Part shown: positions 24,718 through 33,439 of the stretch, in pieces
How positions within the stretch are numbered: position 1 is the first letter of the stretch
How the letters are laid out: each line of letters opens with the position of its first letter
DNA from: an uncultured Bacteroidales bacterium
GTDB taxonomy: Bacteria > Bacteroidota > Bacteroidia > Bacteroidales > UBA932
Length of the DNA: 49,408 nucleotides
NCBI GenBank assembly: GCA_902491795.1
Contig: CABUIX010000008.1
Location: 1-49,408, forward strand
Direction: 5' to 3'
Program-made: the position numbers and the translations under genes
Notes under the pieces: model-generated
Told to the model about the DNA's origin: nothing
Databases searched by the model: none
What the model saw: the letters and a program-made list of their open reading frames with translations, nothing else

Positions 24718-25008
24718 ATGACAAAGGCAGAAATAGTAAACGAAGTTGCCAAGGCAACCGGTATAGAGAAAGTGACGGTACAGACTGTCGTTGAGGCAAC
24801 GATGGAGAGTGTCAAGGCTTCCATCATAAAGGGAAACCCGGTTTATCTTCGCAGTTTCGGCAGTTTCATCATCAAGCACCGTGCACAGAAGGCCGCCCGC
24901 AATATCACCAAGAAGACGACCATGACAATCCCTGAGCACGACATACCTGCTTTCAAGCCTTCAAAATCCTTTGTGAACGCAGTGAAGAACAAGAGTGCAG
25001 AGAAATAA
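24718..25008 (+). CDS. HU-family nucleoid DNA-binding protein
   Basis: 96 residues. HU bends DNA and compacts the nucleoid. MTKAEIVNEVAKATG starts the helical dimer body; VYLRSFGSFIIKHRAQKAARNI holds the beta arms, and IPAFKPSKSFVNAV closes the fold. The usual arm-tip proline sits in the TMTIPEHDIPAFKPS region. It is probably cotranscribed with the small basic gene 23 bases downstream, because no terminator separates them. Confidence 0.95.
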   Translation: MTKAEIVNEVAKATGIEKVTVQTVVEATMESVKASIIKGNPVYLRSFGSFIIKHRAQKAARNITKKTTMTIPEHDIPAFKPSKSFVNAVKNKSAEK

Positions 25009-25031
25009 AACAATAATTTATTTTTTTATAT

Positions 25032-25121
25032 ATGCCAAACGGAAAGAAGCATAAAAGACATAAGATGTCCACGCACAAGCGCAAGAAGCGTTTGCGCCTG
25101 AACAGACATAAGAAGAAGTAG
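25032..25121 (+). CDS. 29-residue basic protein, AURKAIP1/COX24 (mS38-like) type
   Basis: ATG 25032 to TAG 25121 encodes MPNGKKHKRHKMSTHKRKKR followed by LRLNRHKKK. The pattern of Lys/Arg/His with HKxxTHKRKKRLRxNRHKKK is that of the AURKAIP1/COX24 C-terminal domain found as tiny proteins in Bacteroidetes and as mS38 in mitochondrial small subunits. It is therefore probably a ribosome-associated protein; the ribosomal role is known for the mitochondrial relative and inferred here. It lies between HU and RNase G and is followed directly by a terminator. Too short for many gene callers. Confidence 0.8.
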   Translation: MPNGKKHKRHKMSTHKRKKRLRLNRHKKK

Positions 25122-25129
25122 TCGAGAAA

Positions 25130-25160
25130 AGTCCGACGGGGGATCCGGCGGGCTTTTTCT
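25130..25160 (+). terminator. Terminator after the HU / small basic protein operon
   Basis: AGTCCGACGG (25130-25139) pairs with CCGGCGGGCT (25145-25154) with one mismatch and one G-U pair, followed by TTTTCTTAATT. It ends just before the RNase G start. Confidence 0.75.
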
Positions 25161-25174
25161 TAATTGGATGTTCA

Positions 25175-26734
25175 ATGGAAACCGCGAAAACAGAAAAGGA
25201 TCTGGTGGTCGACGTGACTGCCTCTGAAGTTCGTATAGCCTTGATGGAGAACCATCGGCTGATCGAGCTTGACAAGGAGTCGACCAAGAGCCACGGCTTT
25301 TCGGTGGGGGATGTTTACCTTGGCAAGGTAAAGAAGCTTCTCCCTGCCCTGAATGCCGCATTCGTGGATATCGGAGACACCAAGGAGGCATTTGTTCACT
25401 ATCTTGATCTGGGAATGTATTTCGATGCATTCGACAGTTTCGTGAAAGAGAGCAACCCGAACCGTGAACTTGGGAAACTCTTTTCCGGCATCAAGTTGGG
25501 ACCCATCCTTCCCAAAGAGGGGAGAATTGAGGAGCATCTCAAACTTGGACAGATGGTGATGGTGCAGATAACCAAGGAACCGATTTCCACCAAAGGCTCA
25601 AGGCTGACAGCGGAGATTTCATTGGCAGGACGCAACATTGTATTGCTGCCTTTTGCAGAAAAGGTAAGCGTTTCCCAAAAGATCACCTCAAGAGAGGAAA
25701 AGAAACGGCTTGAGACACTTGTAAGGAGCATACTCCCTCACAATTACGGAGCCATTATCCGTACAGCTGCGGAGAACAAGAATGCAGCGGTGCTGGTTGC
25801 TGAGCTTCGTTCCCTGATAGAGAAGTGGGAGGCTTCGTGGAAGAAGCTCGCGGCTTCGAAAGGTGTCAAGCTGCTGTTCACCGAGTACGACAAGACCACG
25901 GCCGTATTGCGCGATCTGCTCAACGACTCATTTTCAAACATCTATGTGAATGACCAGAAGGTGTATGATGAGGTCAGGAAATATATTAGCCTGATTTCTC
26001 CGGAGCAGGAGAAGATCGTGAAATACTATGACGGCAAAGAGCCGATTTTCGATCATTTTGAGGTTACTCGCCAAATCAAGAGTTCTTTTGGCAAGGTGGT
26101 GCCCATGAAGCAGGGTGCGTATCTTGTCATTGAGCCGACAGAGGCCCTTAATGTCATTGACGTCAACAGCGGCATACGCGCCAAGACGACCGACCAGGAA
26201 GAAAACACTTTCGAGGTCAACAAGATTGCTGCCGAGGAGATTGCCCGCCAGCTCCGTCTCAGGGATATGGGCGGAATCATCATTGTCGATTTCATCGATA
26301 TGGACAAGGTGGAACACCGCAACGAGCTGTTCAGCTACATGAAGGACCTTCTCGAGAATGACAGGGCGAAGCACAATGTGCTTCCGCTCACAAAGTTCGG
26401 GCTGATGCAGATTACGCGTCAGCGTATACGCCCGATCACTGAAATCAACACCACGGAGAAGTGCCCGCTGTGTCACGGAAGCGGGAAGATAGCCTCCACG
26501 GTGATTATTGACGAGGAAGTGGAACGTAAGGTCGCCTTCCATGCCGAAAGGGGAGTAAAGTCATTTGTCCTCCGGCTGAGTCCCATTCTGGGGGCATATC
26601 TTACCAGGGGGCTGAATTCTTACGTCAGAAAGTGGAAACGAAAATACAAGTGCAAGCTGAAGGTCGAGGAAATGACAGACCACAGCATCCTGCAATATGA
26701 AATCTGTGATGAAACCGGAAAGGCGCTCGATTGA
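25175..26734 (+). CDS. rng: Ribonuclease G/E family endoribonuclease
   Basis: 519 residues, the length of RNase G and lacking the RNase E scaffold half. It cuts single-stranded A/U-rich RNA and matures the 16S 5' end. The S1-like domain contains GDVYLGKVKKLLPALNAAFVDIG (about 46-68). The catalytic metal aspartates are in ALNVIDVNSG and GGIIIVDFIDM. The zinc link is CPLCHGSGK (two cysteines) near residue 430. Its stop codon lies inside the loop of a terminator hairpin. A promoter was not identified; read-through of the upstream terminator is possible. Confidence 0.96.
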   Translation: METAKTEKDLVVDVTASEVRIALMENHRLIELDKESTKSHGFSVGDVYLGKVKKLLPALNAAFVDIGDTKEAFVHYLDLGMYFDAFDSFVKESNPNRELGKLFSGIKLGPILPKEGRIEEHLKLGQMVMVQITKEPISTKGSRLTAEISLAGRNIVLLPFAEKVSVSQKITSREEKKRLETLVRSILPHNYGAIIRTAAENKNAAVLVAELRSLIEKWEASWKKLAASKGVKLLFTEYDKTTAVLRDLLNDSFSNIYVNDQKVYDEVRKYISLISPEQEKIVKYYDGKEPIFDHFEVTRQIKSSFGKVVPMKQGAYLVIEPTEALNVIDVNSGIRAKTTDQEENTFEVNKIAAEEIARQLRLRDMGGIIIVDFIDMDKVEHRNELFSYMKDLLENDRAKHNVLPLTKFGLMQITRQRIRPITEINTTEKCPLCHGSGKIASTVIIDEEVERKVAFHAERGVKSFVLRLSPILGAYLTRGLNSYVRKWKRKYKCKLKVEEMTDHSILQYEICDETGKALD

Positions 26735-26748
26735 GCGCCTTTCTTGTT
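26719..26748 (+). terminator. Terminator overlapping the rng stop codon
   Basis: AAAGGCGCTC (26719-26728), loop GATT, GAGCGCCTTT (26733-26742): a perfect 10-bp stem, then TTCTTGTTGTTC counting from 26741. The TGA stop (26732-26734) spans loop and stem, so terminating ribosomes cover the hairpin. Confidence 0.85.
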
Positions 26749-26775
26749 GTTCACCGGTATTTTGACGAAAGTCAG

Positions 26776-27930
26776 CTATTCGTAGTCACCTGCCGGATTC
26801 TTGCGATCTCTCACCACCACGTCCCACACCTTGCAGCAAAGATCTTCTCCTTCGGGCCCGGATACATACAGGGTTACCACATAGTGGGTGTTGTCCTTTG
26901 CATATTCGTGCACCGGATTCTGCTCAGTCGAAGTGGTGCCGTCCCCGAAATCCCATTTCCATGAAGTTATGTTTCCGTAGCTTCTGTCCCTGAAAGCCAC
27001 AAGCCTGCTGTTGTCAATCACGTAATGGGTCCAGTCCGCTTCCACAGGTTCCCTGAATTGCTTCTCAAGCGGCATGAGGGTAAAGAGACGCTCCATAGAG
27101 GCGTTTCCGAACATTCTGTGGTGCTTTGAAAGATTCCAGAAACCGTCGTTCCCGGCACCGCCGTCGTAATCAATGACAGCCCAGCAAAGGCCGATCTTCT
27201 TGCCTTCGTAGAGTCTGGATTCCTTGGAATACTGCGGCCCCTCGGGGCTGGCATAGTCAAAGGGAGTGATGAAGAACTCGAACTTAAGAGTGCCAGGCTC
27301 GCCGTGCTTGAAGTCATACGAATATGCGTAGTTCGCGTACGGGAGTTCCTTTAGCCACTGCTGGGTTCCCCATACCATTGTCCAGTCCTTGCCCGGGGTA
27401 GGGGGAGTCATGATGTGATAATTCTGGGCGTGGACGTTCTGAAGTTCGAAGAAGGCATCGAACCTGCTGAGGACTTCAGAGTTCAGGCGGAATTCGTCAA
27501 TGTGCGGGCCGCCGGAAAGATCGCCGTCGACCACTACCTCGAATGTGTCATTCCTCAGGGCGAGCTGGTCGAAATCCCAGTAGTCGTCGTAGGCCTCATA
27601 GTAGAAATAAAGGCAGTTCAGGCCGTCTACCCAGCCCACTTTCACTTTTATGTCGAGAGTGGACTTGTCGACTTCCTTGTTCTTTCCGCTGTCGTCCCAC
27701 ATTTCATCTATGCCCACGGCGTAGTCGTCAGGCACAATATCCCAGTCGGAGAAGTCTCCGTCAATCCTGGGTATCATGTTCTTGGGAAACTGGAATACCT
27801 TGAATCCGGGTTCTGTGACCTGCACCTGGGTGGAATTCCCCGGAAGCTGCCTGCTGTAGTCGTCGGCAGGTTGGGCAGAGAGCAGGACTGTGCCTGCCGC
27901 CAGTGATGCCAAAATTGCTGGAGTTTTCAT
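26776..27930 (-). CDS. Exported protein with CBM9/DOMON-like and PKD domains
   Basis: 384 residues with a signal peptide (MKTPAILASLAAGTVLLSAQ). Residues about 45-250 look like a CBM9/DOMON-type carbohydrate-binding sandwich, starting at the typical IDGDFSDWD and including VKVGWVDGLNCLYFYYEAYDD. A C-terminal PKD domain (SWKWDFGDGTTSTEQNPVHEY) follows. It starts 4 bases after the stop of the DUF5597 glycosidase, so the two act together, probably on a glycan outside the cell. There is no SusC/SusD pair in the window. Specific ligand unknown. Confidence 0.8.
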   Translation of the reverse strand: MKTPAILASLAAGTVLLSAQPADDYSRQLPGNSTQVQVTEPGFKVFQFPKNMIPRIDGDFSDWDIVPDDYAVGIDEMWDDSGKNKEVDKSTLDIKVKVGWVDGLNCLYFYYEAYDDYWDFDQLALRNDTFEVVVDGDLSGGPHIDEFRLNSEVLSRFDAFFELQNVHAQNYHIMTPPTPGKDWTMVWGTQQWLKELPYANYAYSYDFKHGEPGTLKFEFFITPFDYASPEGPQYSKESRLYEGKKIGLCWAVIDYDGGAGNDGFWNLSKHHRMFGNASMERLFTLMPLEKQFREPVEADWTHYVIDNSRLVAFRDRSYGNITSWKWDFGDGTTSTEQNPVHEYAKDNTHYVVTLYVSGPEGEDLCCKVWDVVVRDRKNPAGDYE

Positions 27931-27934
27931 TCGG

Positions 27935-29638
27935 TCAATATTTGTAGAGTTCCACCTTGATGAAGCCCGGTTCCGGGGTGCCGAAGTTCAGTCCCTGCCC
28001 CGAGTATCCCTCGTCAACGGCATAGAGGACATCATATCGCAACTGGATCTGGTCTCCGTTGAGCCAGCGTCCTTCCTTCCATTCCCCGTTTGTGAAATCT
28101 CCTTCGGTCACTTTGGCAAGCCCGACCGTACCTTTCCCGTCAGAAGGCAGGAATGTTATGCGCACGTTTGAGCCGAGGAACAGGAATTTGTTGTCGTCTT
28201 CCTGGATAGCAATTGCATATCCGCATGCATCGGGAGCATAGGTGCCTCCGGTCAGCTGGGGAGCTCCGCCGTTCCGCATTCCGCTGGACACGAGTTCAAC
28301 GCCGATCCTGTATCCTCCGAGTTCAAGTTCCTGCTTGTATACTGCGGGATCCGAACCCTTGACCCATGCGGCGCGTATTCTTCCTTCAGCCTGGGCTTCA
28401 AGTATTATGTCGGCGGCGGAACCGGCCTTTCGGCAGAAGGAATTGAAGGTGGCGTTGGATTCCGACAGCGCGACGCTTTCAAAGCCGAAGGGGGAATATC
28501 CGATGGCTCCCATTTCTCCTATGGCGAATGCTGCGTTTGCCGCACCGTTCTGTCCGGCTTTTGATTCGGGAATGAAAACGGGATTCCCGGCGCGTGAGTA
28601 GAGCCTCAGAATGTCAGGAAATTCCGGGAGGTAGATGTCCGGACACAGAATGTCGATTTCCGGGGCTGCGGCCCTCCAGATGTCATGGTTCTGTGCCTGG
28701 GGGCCGCCTGAAGGATAGTTGCCCGGGCGCTTGTCTTCAGGCTGCACGATCCATGCGTTGACGAACATGGGAATGTCGTATTCCGCCTTACCGGCTGCAG
28801 CAACGGCGTTCATGTATGAAGCGTAGTTCCATGCCATGAAAATCTCATCGGTACGGTCTCCCTTCCCGAATACTTCCTCCCATGTGCCTGAGGTCCTGAA
28901 TCCTCCGTTGGCCCAGGCTTCAAGAGTCTCCGGAAGCAGGCTGCTGCGGTTTTCGCTAAGGTATTTTGTCAATTCGGAAGGAACCTGTCCCGCAATCGCG
29001 GCATTGGCTTCGGGGCTGTAATCCCTCGTGTATCCATGGAGACCGACTTCGTTTTCGACCTGTATCATGATTACGGTCTGCTCCTCGGCGTCAACCTCCC
29101 TTATGTGTTTCATCATTGCTGCGAATGCCTTTGCGTCGGCATCTCTGGTGGCTGTTCCCAGTGTGCTGAGAATCGGCAGGCGCTTGCCTTCTTTCGTGAG
29201 TGCGAGCGGGAATCTTTCCGGGTCATTCTTGACCCATGTCGGATGATAGCTGCTCATTCCGTTTTTCCAGCTTCCGAACCAGAGTATCGAAAGCTTCATG
29301 CCGTTGGCCCTTGCGTCGGCGATGAGGTCATCCACTACATGGAAATCAAACTGGCCCTCTGCCGGTTCGAGCTGCTCCCAGCTTACCACCGCGAGTACCG
29401 TGTTGATTCCGGCCTCCTTGAGACCGGGCCAGTATCCGGACATGTATTCCCGGCTTGAAGACGACGAGTTCCCGAGTTCACAGGCAAGAGCAAGCCAGGG
29501 CCTGCCTTCCACTATGAGTTGTGTAACGTTTCCCCTTTTCTCCAGATGCGGGGCGGGGAGGTTGCCTTTTTCGGTTGAAGGGCTGCAGGCGGCCAACATT
29601 CCTGCGGCGCAGATAGCGGTTATTAGCGACTTTTTCAT
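27935..29638 (-). CDS. DUF5597 glycoside hydrolase lipoprotein (GH35-like)
   Basis: 567 residues from ATG 29638; MKKSLITAICAAGMLAAC is a lipoprotein signal. The TIM-barrel domain resembles GH35/GH42 beta-galactosidases: WLALACELGNSS, YWPGLKEAGINTVLAVVSWEQLEPAEGQFDF, the likely acid/base glutamate in MIQVENEVG and the likely nucleophile in VFIPESKAG. A C-terminal beta domain follows, as in DUF5597 proteins. Substrate is probably a galactoside-containing glycan, but this is inferred. It leads the operon with the PKD protein. An earlier in-frame ATG (29671) would add 11 residues before the signal and is less likely. Confidence 0.85.
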   Translation of the reverse strand: MKKSLITAICAAGMLAACSPSTEKGNLPAPHLEKRGNVTQLIVEGRPWLALACELGNSSSSSREYMSGYWPGLKEAGINTVLAVVSWEQLEPAEGQFDFHVVDDLIADARANGMKLSILWFGSWKNGMSSYHPTWVKNDPERFPLALTKEGKRLPILSTLGTATRDADAKAFAAMMKHIREVDAEEQTVIMIQVENEVGLHGYTRDYSPEANAAIAGQVPSELTKYLSENRSSLLPETLEAWANGGFRTSGTWEEVFGKGDRTDEIFMAWNYASYMNAVAAAGKAEYDIPMFVNAWIVQPEDKRPGNYPSGGPQAQNHDIWRAAAPEIDILCPDIYLPEFPDILRLYSRAGNPVFIPESKAGQNGAANAAFAIGEMGAIGYSPFGFESVALSESNATFNSFCRKAGSAADIILEAQAEGRIRAAWVKGSDPAVYKQELELGGYRIGVELVSSGMRNGGAPQLTGGTYAPDACGYAIAIQEDDNKFLFLGSNVRITFLPSDGKGTVGLAKVTEGDFTNGEWKEGRWLNGDQIQLRYDVLYAVDEGYSGQGLNFGTPEPGFIKVELYKY

Positions 29639-29688
29639 AAAGGTTATTTGTATTTGGGTAAATATAGACAAAATAATCGGAAGCGGAA

Positions 29689-29719
29689 TTTGCAGGAGAA
29701 AAAATAATTCCTATCTTTG
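29689..29719 (+). promoter_or_regulatory. Promoter of the reverse rubrerythrin gene
   Basis: TTTG (29689-29692), 19 bases, TATCTTTG (29712-29719), an exact consensus. The leader is about 44 bases. Confidence 0.8.
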
Positions 29720-29766
29720 CACTCACAATTTGGAATAATTCAAAATAACTCACTAATTGTCTTGTT

Positions 29767-30318
29767 ATGAAAAAGAAATTCAGATGCCTTGTCTGCGGTT
29801 ATGTATATGAGGGTGAGAATCCTCCCGCAGAGTGTCCTCAGTGCCACGCAAAGTCAGATAAGTTCGTTGAGATAAAGGATGAGGGCAAGCTTGTATGGGC
29901 TTGCGAGCACCACCTTGGAGACGGAAAGGTTGACGATGCTGAGATCATGCAGGGTCTTCATGACCATTTCAACGGAGAGTGCACCGAAGTTGGAATGTAC
30001 CTCGCAATGAGCCGTCAGGCAGAGCGCGAGGGCTATCCTGAAGTGGCAGAGGCGTTCAAGCGCTATGCATTTGAGGAAGCGGAGCATGCTGCCAAGTTTG
30101 CCGAACTGCTCGGTGAGGTCGTTTGGGACACCAAGACCAACCTTGAGAAGCGTGCCGAGGCTGAGTGCGGCGCATGCGAAGGCAAGCTCGCGATAGCCAG
30201 CCGCGCAAAGCAGCTCGGATATGATGCCATTCATGACACCGTTCATGAGATGGCAAAGGATGAGGCTCGTCACGGTGCCGGATTCCAGGGCCTGCTCAAG
30301 AGGTATTTCGGAAAATAA
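29767..30318 (+). CDS. Reverse rubrerythrin (NADH peroxidase component)
   Basis: 183 residues. Rubrerythrins reduce hydrogen peroxide in anaerobes. The rubredoxin domain is N-terminal (C7, C10, C23, C26 in FRCLVCGYVYEGENPPAECPQC), the reverse of classical rubrerythrin. The four-helix di-iron domain follows, with E-x-x-H-type ligands in ECTEVGMYL, FEEAEHAAKF, and MAKDEARHGAGF. This order is that of the revRbr enzymes that support oxygen tolerance in clostridia. It is monocistronic between a consensus promoter and a strong terminator. Confidence 0.92.
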   Translation: MKKKFRCLVCGYVYEGENPPAECPQCHAKSDKFVEIKDEGKLVWACEHHLGDGKVDDAEIMQGLHDHFNGECTEVGMYLAMSRQAEREGYPEVAEAFKRYAFEEAEHAAKFAELLGEVVWDTKTNLEKRAEAECGACEGKLAIASRAKQLGYDAIHDTVHEMAKDEARHGAGFQGLLKRYFGK

Positions 30319-30352
30319 TGTAACCCGGATGCTTGTCCGGAGCCGGATAATT

Positions 30353-30388
30353 GTTCGCCAAGGAGTTTCCTCGGCGAACTTTTTTTGT
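30353..30388 (+). terminator. Terminator after reverse rubrerythrin
   Basis: GTTCGCCAAGGA (30353-30364) pairs with TCCTCGGCGAAC (30368-30379) with one mismatch, followed by TTTTTTTG. Confidence 0.9.
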
Positions 30389-30494
30389 TCCTCGGCTTCT
30401 CCGGCCGGACTGGCAATCGACTTCCGTCATTTTGTCAGTAATTGACTGTGGCGGAGATTTTGTATATTAGCAACCGGACAATAATAGAAAGAAT

Positions 30495-31169
30495 ATGAGC
30501 ATTTGGGCTATAATCATCGGCGTAATGCTGTTCTCGTTCATCATCCAGACGACACTGAACAGCAAGTTCAACAAGTATTCGGCTGTGCCTTCGCCTCATG
30601 GCCTCACCGGTGCGGATGTCGCTAGGATGATGCTTCAGCAGAACGGCATCACGGACGTGACAGTTCAGTCAGTCGGCGGAAAGCTGACTGACCATTACAA
30701 TCCTTCCGACAAGACTATCAATTTGAGCGAATCGGTTTACGGCAGCGCTTCAATTGCCGCCTGCGCGGTGGCTGCCCACGAGACGGGACACGCCATTCAG
30801 GATGCCCAGGGATATGCACCTCTGCGCTTGAGGTCCGCACTTGTACCTGTTGTGACATTTGCCAACAATACGGTGCAGTGGGTGCTCCTGCTCGGAGTGC
30901 TCCTGCTCAACGTCTTTCCTGCCCTGCTCTGGGTCGGAATCATTCTTTTCGCGATGACAACGTTGTTCAGCATCGTGACTCTTCCTGTTGAGATAAACGC
31001 CAGCCAGAGGGCCGTGGAATGGCTTGACGGCGCAGGCGTAGTGGACTATGAGACCAAGCCGATGGCTGTGGACGCGCTGAAATGGGCTGCGTACACATAT
31101 GTAATTGCCGCCATAGGCTCGCTCGCCACGCTGTTCTATTACATAGGACTTGCCAGCAACAGAAGATAG
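30495..31169 (+). CDS. Membrane-bound neutral zinc metallopeptidase (YugP family)
   Basis: 224 residues. An N-terminal membrane helix is followed by the zinc motif HETGH (H95, E96, H99) in AAHETGHAIQDAQGY, then two further hydrophobic helices and a last one near the C-terminus. The motif region (NPSDKTINLSESVYGSASIAACAVAAHE) is characteristic of the YugP/DUF2268-unrelated neutral zinc peptidase family. Its substrate is unknown. A weak promoter-like TATATTAG lies at 30463-30470. It converges with glmS with three bases between stops and no terminator. Confidence 0.88.
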   Translation: MSIWAIIIGVMLFSFIIQTTLNSKFNKYSAVPSPHGLTGADVARMMLQQNGITDVTVQSVGGKLTDHYNPSDKTINLSESVYGSASIAACAVAAHETGHAIQDAQGYAPLRLRSALVPVVTFANNTVQWVLLLGVLLLNVFPALLWVGIILFAMTTLFSIVTLPVEINASQRAVEWLDGAGVVDYETKPMAVDALKWAAYTYVIAAIGSLATLFYYIGLASNRR

Positions 31170-31172
31170 CTG

Positions 31173-33017
31173 CTATTCCACAGTAACTGATTTTGCGAGG
31201 TTCCTCGGCTGGTCCACATCACGGCCTTTGGCTATGGCGATGTGGTAGGCAAGCAACTGCAGCGGAATCACAGAAAGCAGCGGCACGAAGCATTCTTCGG
31301 TATCAGGAATCTCAAGCGAGAAATCCGAGAGGTTGCGGACATCAGTGTCACCTTCAGTGACAATGCTGATGATTCTTCCCTTTCTGGCCTTTATTTCCTG
31401 TATGTTGCTCAGGATCTTGTCGTAGTTGCCTCTTTTCGGTGCAATCACGACTGCTGGCATCTCATCGTCTATCAATGCAATTGGGCCGTGCTTCATCTCT
31501 GCCGCCGGGTATCCTTCTGCATGTATATAGGATATCTCCTTGAGCTTCAGGGCCCCTTCGAGCGCGACAGGGTAGTTGTATCCTCTTCCGAGATAAAGGA
31601 AATTGCGGGCGTAGGTGAAGGTTTTTGCGAGTTCCGCTATTTCGTTGTCCTGTTTGAGGATTGACGACACCTTGTCCGGTATTGCCTGCAGTTCCCTGAC
31701 AAGCTGTGCGCGCCTTTCATCGGAGATGGTGCCCAACTGTTCTGCAATGCTGAGCGCAATAAGGAACAGGGTAGTCACCTGGGCGGTGAATGCTTTGGTT
31801 GAGGCGACTCCTATTTCCGGTCCAATATGCGTATAGCAGCCGGTGTCGGTCGCCCTTGCAATTGAAGATCCGACGACATTGCATATGCCGAAAAGGAAGG
31901 CTCCGGCTTCTTTCGCCAGGTTGACTGCAGCGAGAGTGTCTGCGGTTTCTCCCGACTGCGATATTGCAATCACCACGTCGTCATTAAAGATGACGGGACG
32001 GCGGTACCTGAATTCGGAAGAGTATTCCACCTCAACGGGGATTCTTGTGAGGTCTTCGATGATGTATTTCCCGATGAGCCCTGCATGCCAGGAAGTTCCG
32101 CATCCGCAGATGATGAACCTTTTGGCGTTGAGCATCTTCTCGCGGTTGTCGATAATGCCTGACAGCTTTACGGTTCCCAGATCAGGGTGAAGTCTTCCTG
32201 TCATGGAAGCCCGGAGGGTCCGCGGCTGCTCGAAGATTTCCTTGAGCATGAAGTGGGGGAAGTCTCCCTTTTCGATTTCGCTGAGGCTCATTTCCAGTTG
32301 CCTGACCACAGGAGTCTGCTGAACGTTCTTGAGGTCGGTGATTTTGAGTTCCTTTCCGCGCTGGATGTAGGCAATCTGCTCTTCTCCGAGATACACGACC
32401 TTGTTGGTGTACTCAATGATCGGAGATGCGTCTGATCCCACGAAAAAATCATTCTCGCCGATTCCAATGATAAGTGGGCTGCCCTTGCGGGCCACGATCA
32501 TCTTGTCCGGCTCGTTCTTGTCTATGATGGCCAATGCGTATGCTCCGATCACATTCCGCAGGGCAAGCGGAACCGCCTCGTCCAGGGATATGTTGTGAGA
32601 ATCCATCATGTACTGTATCAGCTGCACCACGACTTCGGTGTCTGTCTCGCTTGTGAAGTGATATCCATGGCGGCTCAGTTCGGTGCGCAGCGCGAGGTAG
32701 TTCTCTATGATGCCGTTGTGGATGATGGCGAGGTTATGGTTCTCTGAGCAGTGTGGATGTGCATTGATGTCGCTGGGTTCCCCGTGAGTCGCCCAGCGTG
32801 TATGCGCAATTCCGATGCTGCCGCTCACATCCTTGCCCTCAGTCAGGTTCTCAAGATCCTTTACCTTTCCTTTGGTCTTGTATATGAGAAGTTCAGAATT
32901 GTCATTGATCAGGGCAACGCCGGCGCTGTCGTATCCTCTATATTCGAGACGGGTGAGTCCTTTGATGAGAATGGGATATGCTTGGCGGCCTCCCACATAG
33001 CCTACGATTCCACACAT
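31173..33017 (-). CDS. glmS: Glutamine-fructose-6-phosphate aminotransferase
   Basis: 614 residues. It makes glucosamine-6-phosphate, the first step to UDP-GlcNAc for peptidoglycan and LPS. The Ntn glutaminase starts with the nucleophile C2 in MCGIVGYVG, with RLEYRGYDSAG next. Two SIS domains follow (ICGCGTSWHAG and YLGRGYNYPVALEGALKLKEISY), and the active-site end is LAKSVTVE. No glmS ribozyme-like leader is evident; only 33 bases separate it from the S4-protein gene. It is the last gene of the leftward run. Confidence 0.98.
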   Translation of the reverse strand: MCGIVGYVGGRQAYPILIKGLTRLEYRGYDSAGVALINDNSELLIYKTKGKVKDLENLTEGKDVSGSIGIAHTRWATHGEPSDINAHPHCSENHNLAIIHNGIIENYLALRTELSRHGYHFTSETDTEVVVQLIQYMMDSHNISLDEAVPLALRNVIGAYALAIIDKNEPDKMIVARKGSPLIIGIGENDFFVGSDASPIIEYTNKVVYLGEEQIAYIQRGKELKITDLKNVQQTPVVRQLEMSLSEIEKGDFPHFMLKEIFEQPRTLRASMTGRLHPDLGTVKLSGIIDNREKMLNAKRFIICGCGTSWHAGLIGKYIIEDLTRIPVEVEYSSEFRYRRPVIFNDDVVIAISQSGETADTLAAVNLAKEAGAFLFGICNVVGSSIARATDTGCYTHIGPEIGVASTKAFTAQVTTLFLIALSIAEQLGTISDERRAQLVRELQAIPDKVSSILKQDNEIAELAKTFTYARNFLYLGRGYNYPVALEGALKLKEISYIHAEGYPAAEMKHGPIALIDDEMPAVVIAPKRGNYDKILSNIQEIKARKGRIISIVTEGDTDVRNLSDFSLEIPDTEECFVPLLSVIPLQLLAYHIAIAKGRDVDQPRNLAKSVTVE

Positions 33018-33050
33018 AATGCTGTTTTGTTTCCGATGAACTGTAAATAA

Positions 33051-33437
33051 TCAGAAGTCTTCCATCGCATCCATAAGATCCTCAAGCTGGCGGCGTTCCT
33101 TTTTTGTCGGGCGGCCGCTGCCCTTGTCCCTTTGGAGAACGATGGTCTCACGTGGCGGACGAAGTTTTTCCAATTCTGCCTGAGGAGTGAGGTTCTCGGC
33201 AAATTCGGGTACAAGCTGTGCTCCCATCCGGCTTTCGCTCAGCTGGATGACCCTGTAGCTCAGCAGCGCTGAGCCTCTGCGGATTTCCAGAATGTCTCCG
33301 GGCTTTACGGCTTTGGAGGCCTTGGCGGTGGTCCCGTTCAGCCTGACCTTGTTGCCGTTGCAGGCTTCGGCGGCATCGCTCCTGGTCTTGAATGCGCGTA
33401 TGGCCCAGAGATACTTGTCAATCCTGACACCGTCCAT
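33051..33437 (-). CDS. S4-domain RNA-binding heat-shock protein (Hsp15 family)
   Basis: 128 residues from ATG 33437. The S4 domain is MDGVRIDKYLWAIRAFKTRSDAAEACNGNKVRLNGTTAKAS-like at residues 1-40. The C-terminus is basic (DKGSGRPTKKERRQLEDL). Hsp15 binds 50S subunits carrying a stalled nascent chain. A TTG at 33443 would add MT and overlap the DJ-1 stop; ATG 33437 starts two bases after that stop and is preferred. Confidence 0.9.
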   Translation of the reverse strand: MDGVRIDKYLWAIRAFKTRSDAAEACNGNKVRLNGTTAKASKAVKPGDILEIRRGSALLSYRVIQLSESRMGAQLVPEFAENLTPQAELEKLRPPRETIVLQRDKGSGRPTKKERRQLEDLMDAMEDF

Positions 33438-33439
33438 TG

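Noticed and set aside
32985..33050. glmS ribozyme or riboswitch
   Set aside because: Only 33 bases separate glmS from the upstream gene and no ribozyme core is seen.
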